NCBI GenBank assembly: GCA_023846275.1
Contig: CM043868.1
Coordinates: forward strand, 2,065,153-2,129,152
Length of the DNA: 64,000 bases
From: Vanilla planifolia
Taxonomy: Eukaryota > Streptophyta > Magnoliopsida > Asparagales > Orchidaceae
Reading direction: 5' to 3'
Made by a program: the position numbers and the translations under genes. Under the pieces are notes generated by a model that was given only the letters and a program-made list of their open reading frames with translations, was not told the origin of the DNA and did not search any database. Below, piece after piece: positions 63,819 through 64,000 of the stretch; the first letter of the stretch is position 1, and the number at the start of each line of letters is the position of its first letter.

Positions 63819-64000
63819 TTAGGCGGCCCATGGCAAGTCGCAGGTCAAGCCATGGGACTTGACATTTGGACACATGAATTCGGGCCCAATGTCGCAACGG
63901 TGATGTGTGCACTAGAGTGGGTGTGTCTTTCGTGCCACCCATTAATATACTAGGATGTAGAGAACATCCTGAGAATTGCTAAGGCAATTGGGGAGCCCTT

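Larger units (their letters stand above)
62316..64000 (+). mobile_element. LINE 5' region with ORF1, continues past the window
   Basis: GC-rich sequence begins close to the broken rpl14. It has a G-rich minisatellite leader, then an ORF1 ending in a DUF4283-type domain: 'RVYRNTLLFSVIAQVMLKRW', 'FRILDLSSGCFCLHFDS', then after a stop 'LGGPWQVAGQAMGLDIW' and 'DVENILRIAKAIGEP'. This is the gag-like first ORF of plant L1-type LINEs, normally followed by a CCHC knuckle and ORF2 (endonuclease and reverse transcriptase). Orientation is the same as the LINE at 59104 but they are separate insertions. Confidence 0.85.

Overview
The window is nuclear DNA from a flowering plant. The evidence is an AT-rich background with very few coding ORFs, old Ty3/gypsy-type and Copia-like LTR retroelement fossils, two GC-rich plant L1-type LINE pieces, and a roughly 24 kb block of plastid DNA in decayed form (a NUPT, nuclear plastid DNA). 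The donor plastome kept accD, an infA copy recognisable over its whole length, and a clpP with two introns. That rules out a grass donor and excludes lineages that lost infA. A non-grass monocot fits well, but this is inference.

Layout. 1-4.9 kb: AT-rich DNA with a TA/CA/TG microsatellite and no gene I can support. 4.9-26.8 kb: a large inverted duplication. Each arm holds the same nest: an LTR plus gag-like piece of a Copia-like element, abutting a Ty3/gypsy (chromovirus-like) element with the same junction in both arms. The right gypsy copy (about 13.8-22.7 kb, minus strand) still has both long LTRs, a tRNA-Met-type primer-binding site and pol-like regions. The left copy (9.4-13.7 kb) is shorter. 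The arms meet near 13.7-13.8 kb beside a tRNA-like A-box. 26.8-38.1 kb: a direct segmental duplication (26.8-29.9 and 32.8-38.1 kb) with LTRs of a smaller family, a compact LTR element at 31.75-33.63 kb, and a 2.2 kb insertion (34.2-36.4 kb) in the second copy only.

38.11-62.3 kb: the NUPT, collinear with the standard angiosperm large single-copy region: accD, psaI, ycf4, cemA, petA, psbJ-L-F-E, petL, petG, trnW, trnP, psaJ, rpl33, rps18, rpl20, rps12 5' exon, clpP, psbB, (psbT lost), psbN, psbH, petB, petD, rpoA, rps11, rpl36, infA, rps8, rpl14. Most genes carry stops, frameshifts and deletions. Six short ones (psbE, psbL, petL, psbN, psbH, rpl36) remain open, probably because they are short. 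Many nonsense changes look like C-to-T or G-to-A, as expected from deamination of methylated cytosines in nuclear DNA. A 5'-truncated LINE (59.10-61.11 kb) sits at the 5' end of rps8. The plastid homology stops inside rpl14 near 62.3 kb, where GC-rich DNA leads into a second LINE whose ORF1 (DUF4283-type) runs off the window end.

No gene here looks like a functioning host gene, and I found no sign of a new defence, metabolic or regulatory system. The interest lies in genome structure: a defined left NUPT boundary visible against a paralogous empty site, deletions between short repeats, new minisatellites inside plastid genes, and nested insertions that order the events.
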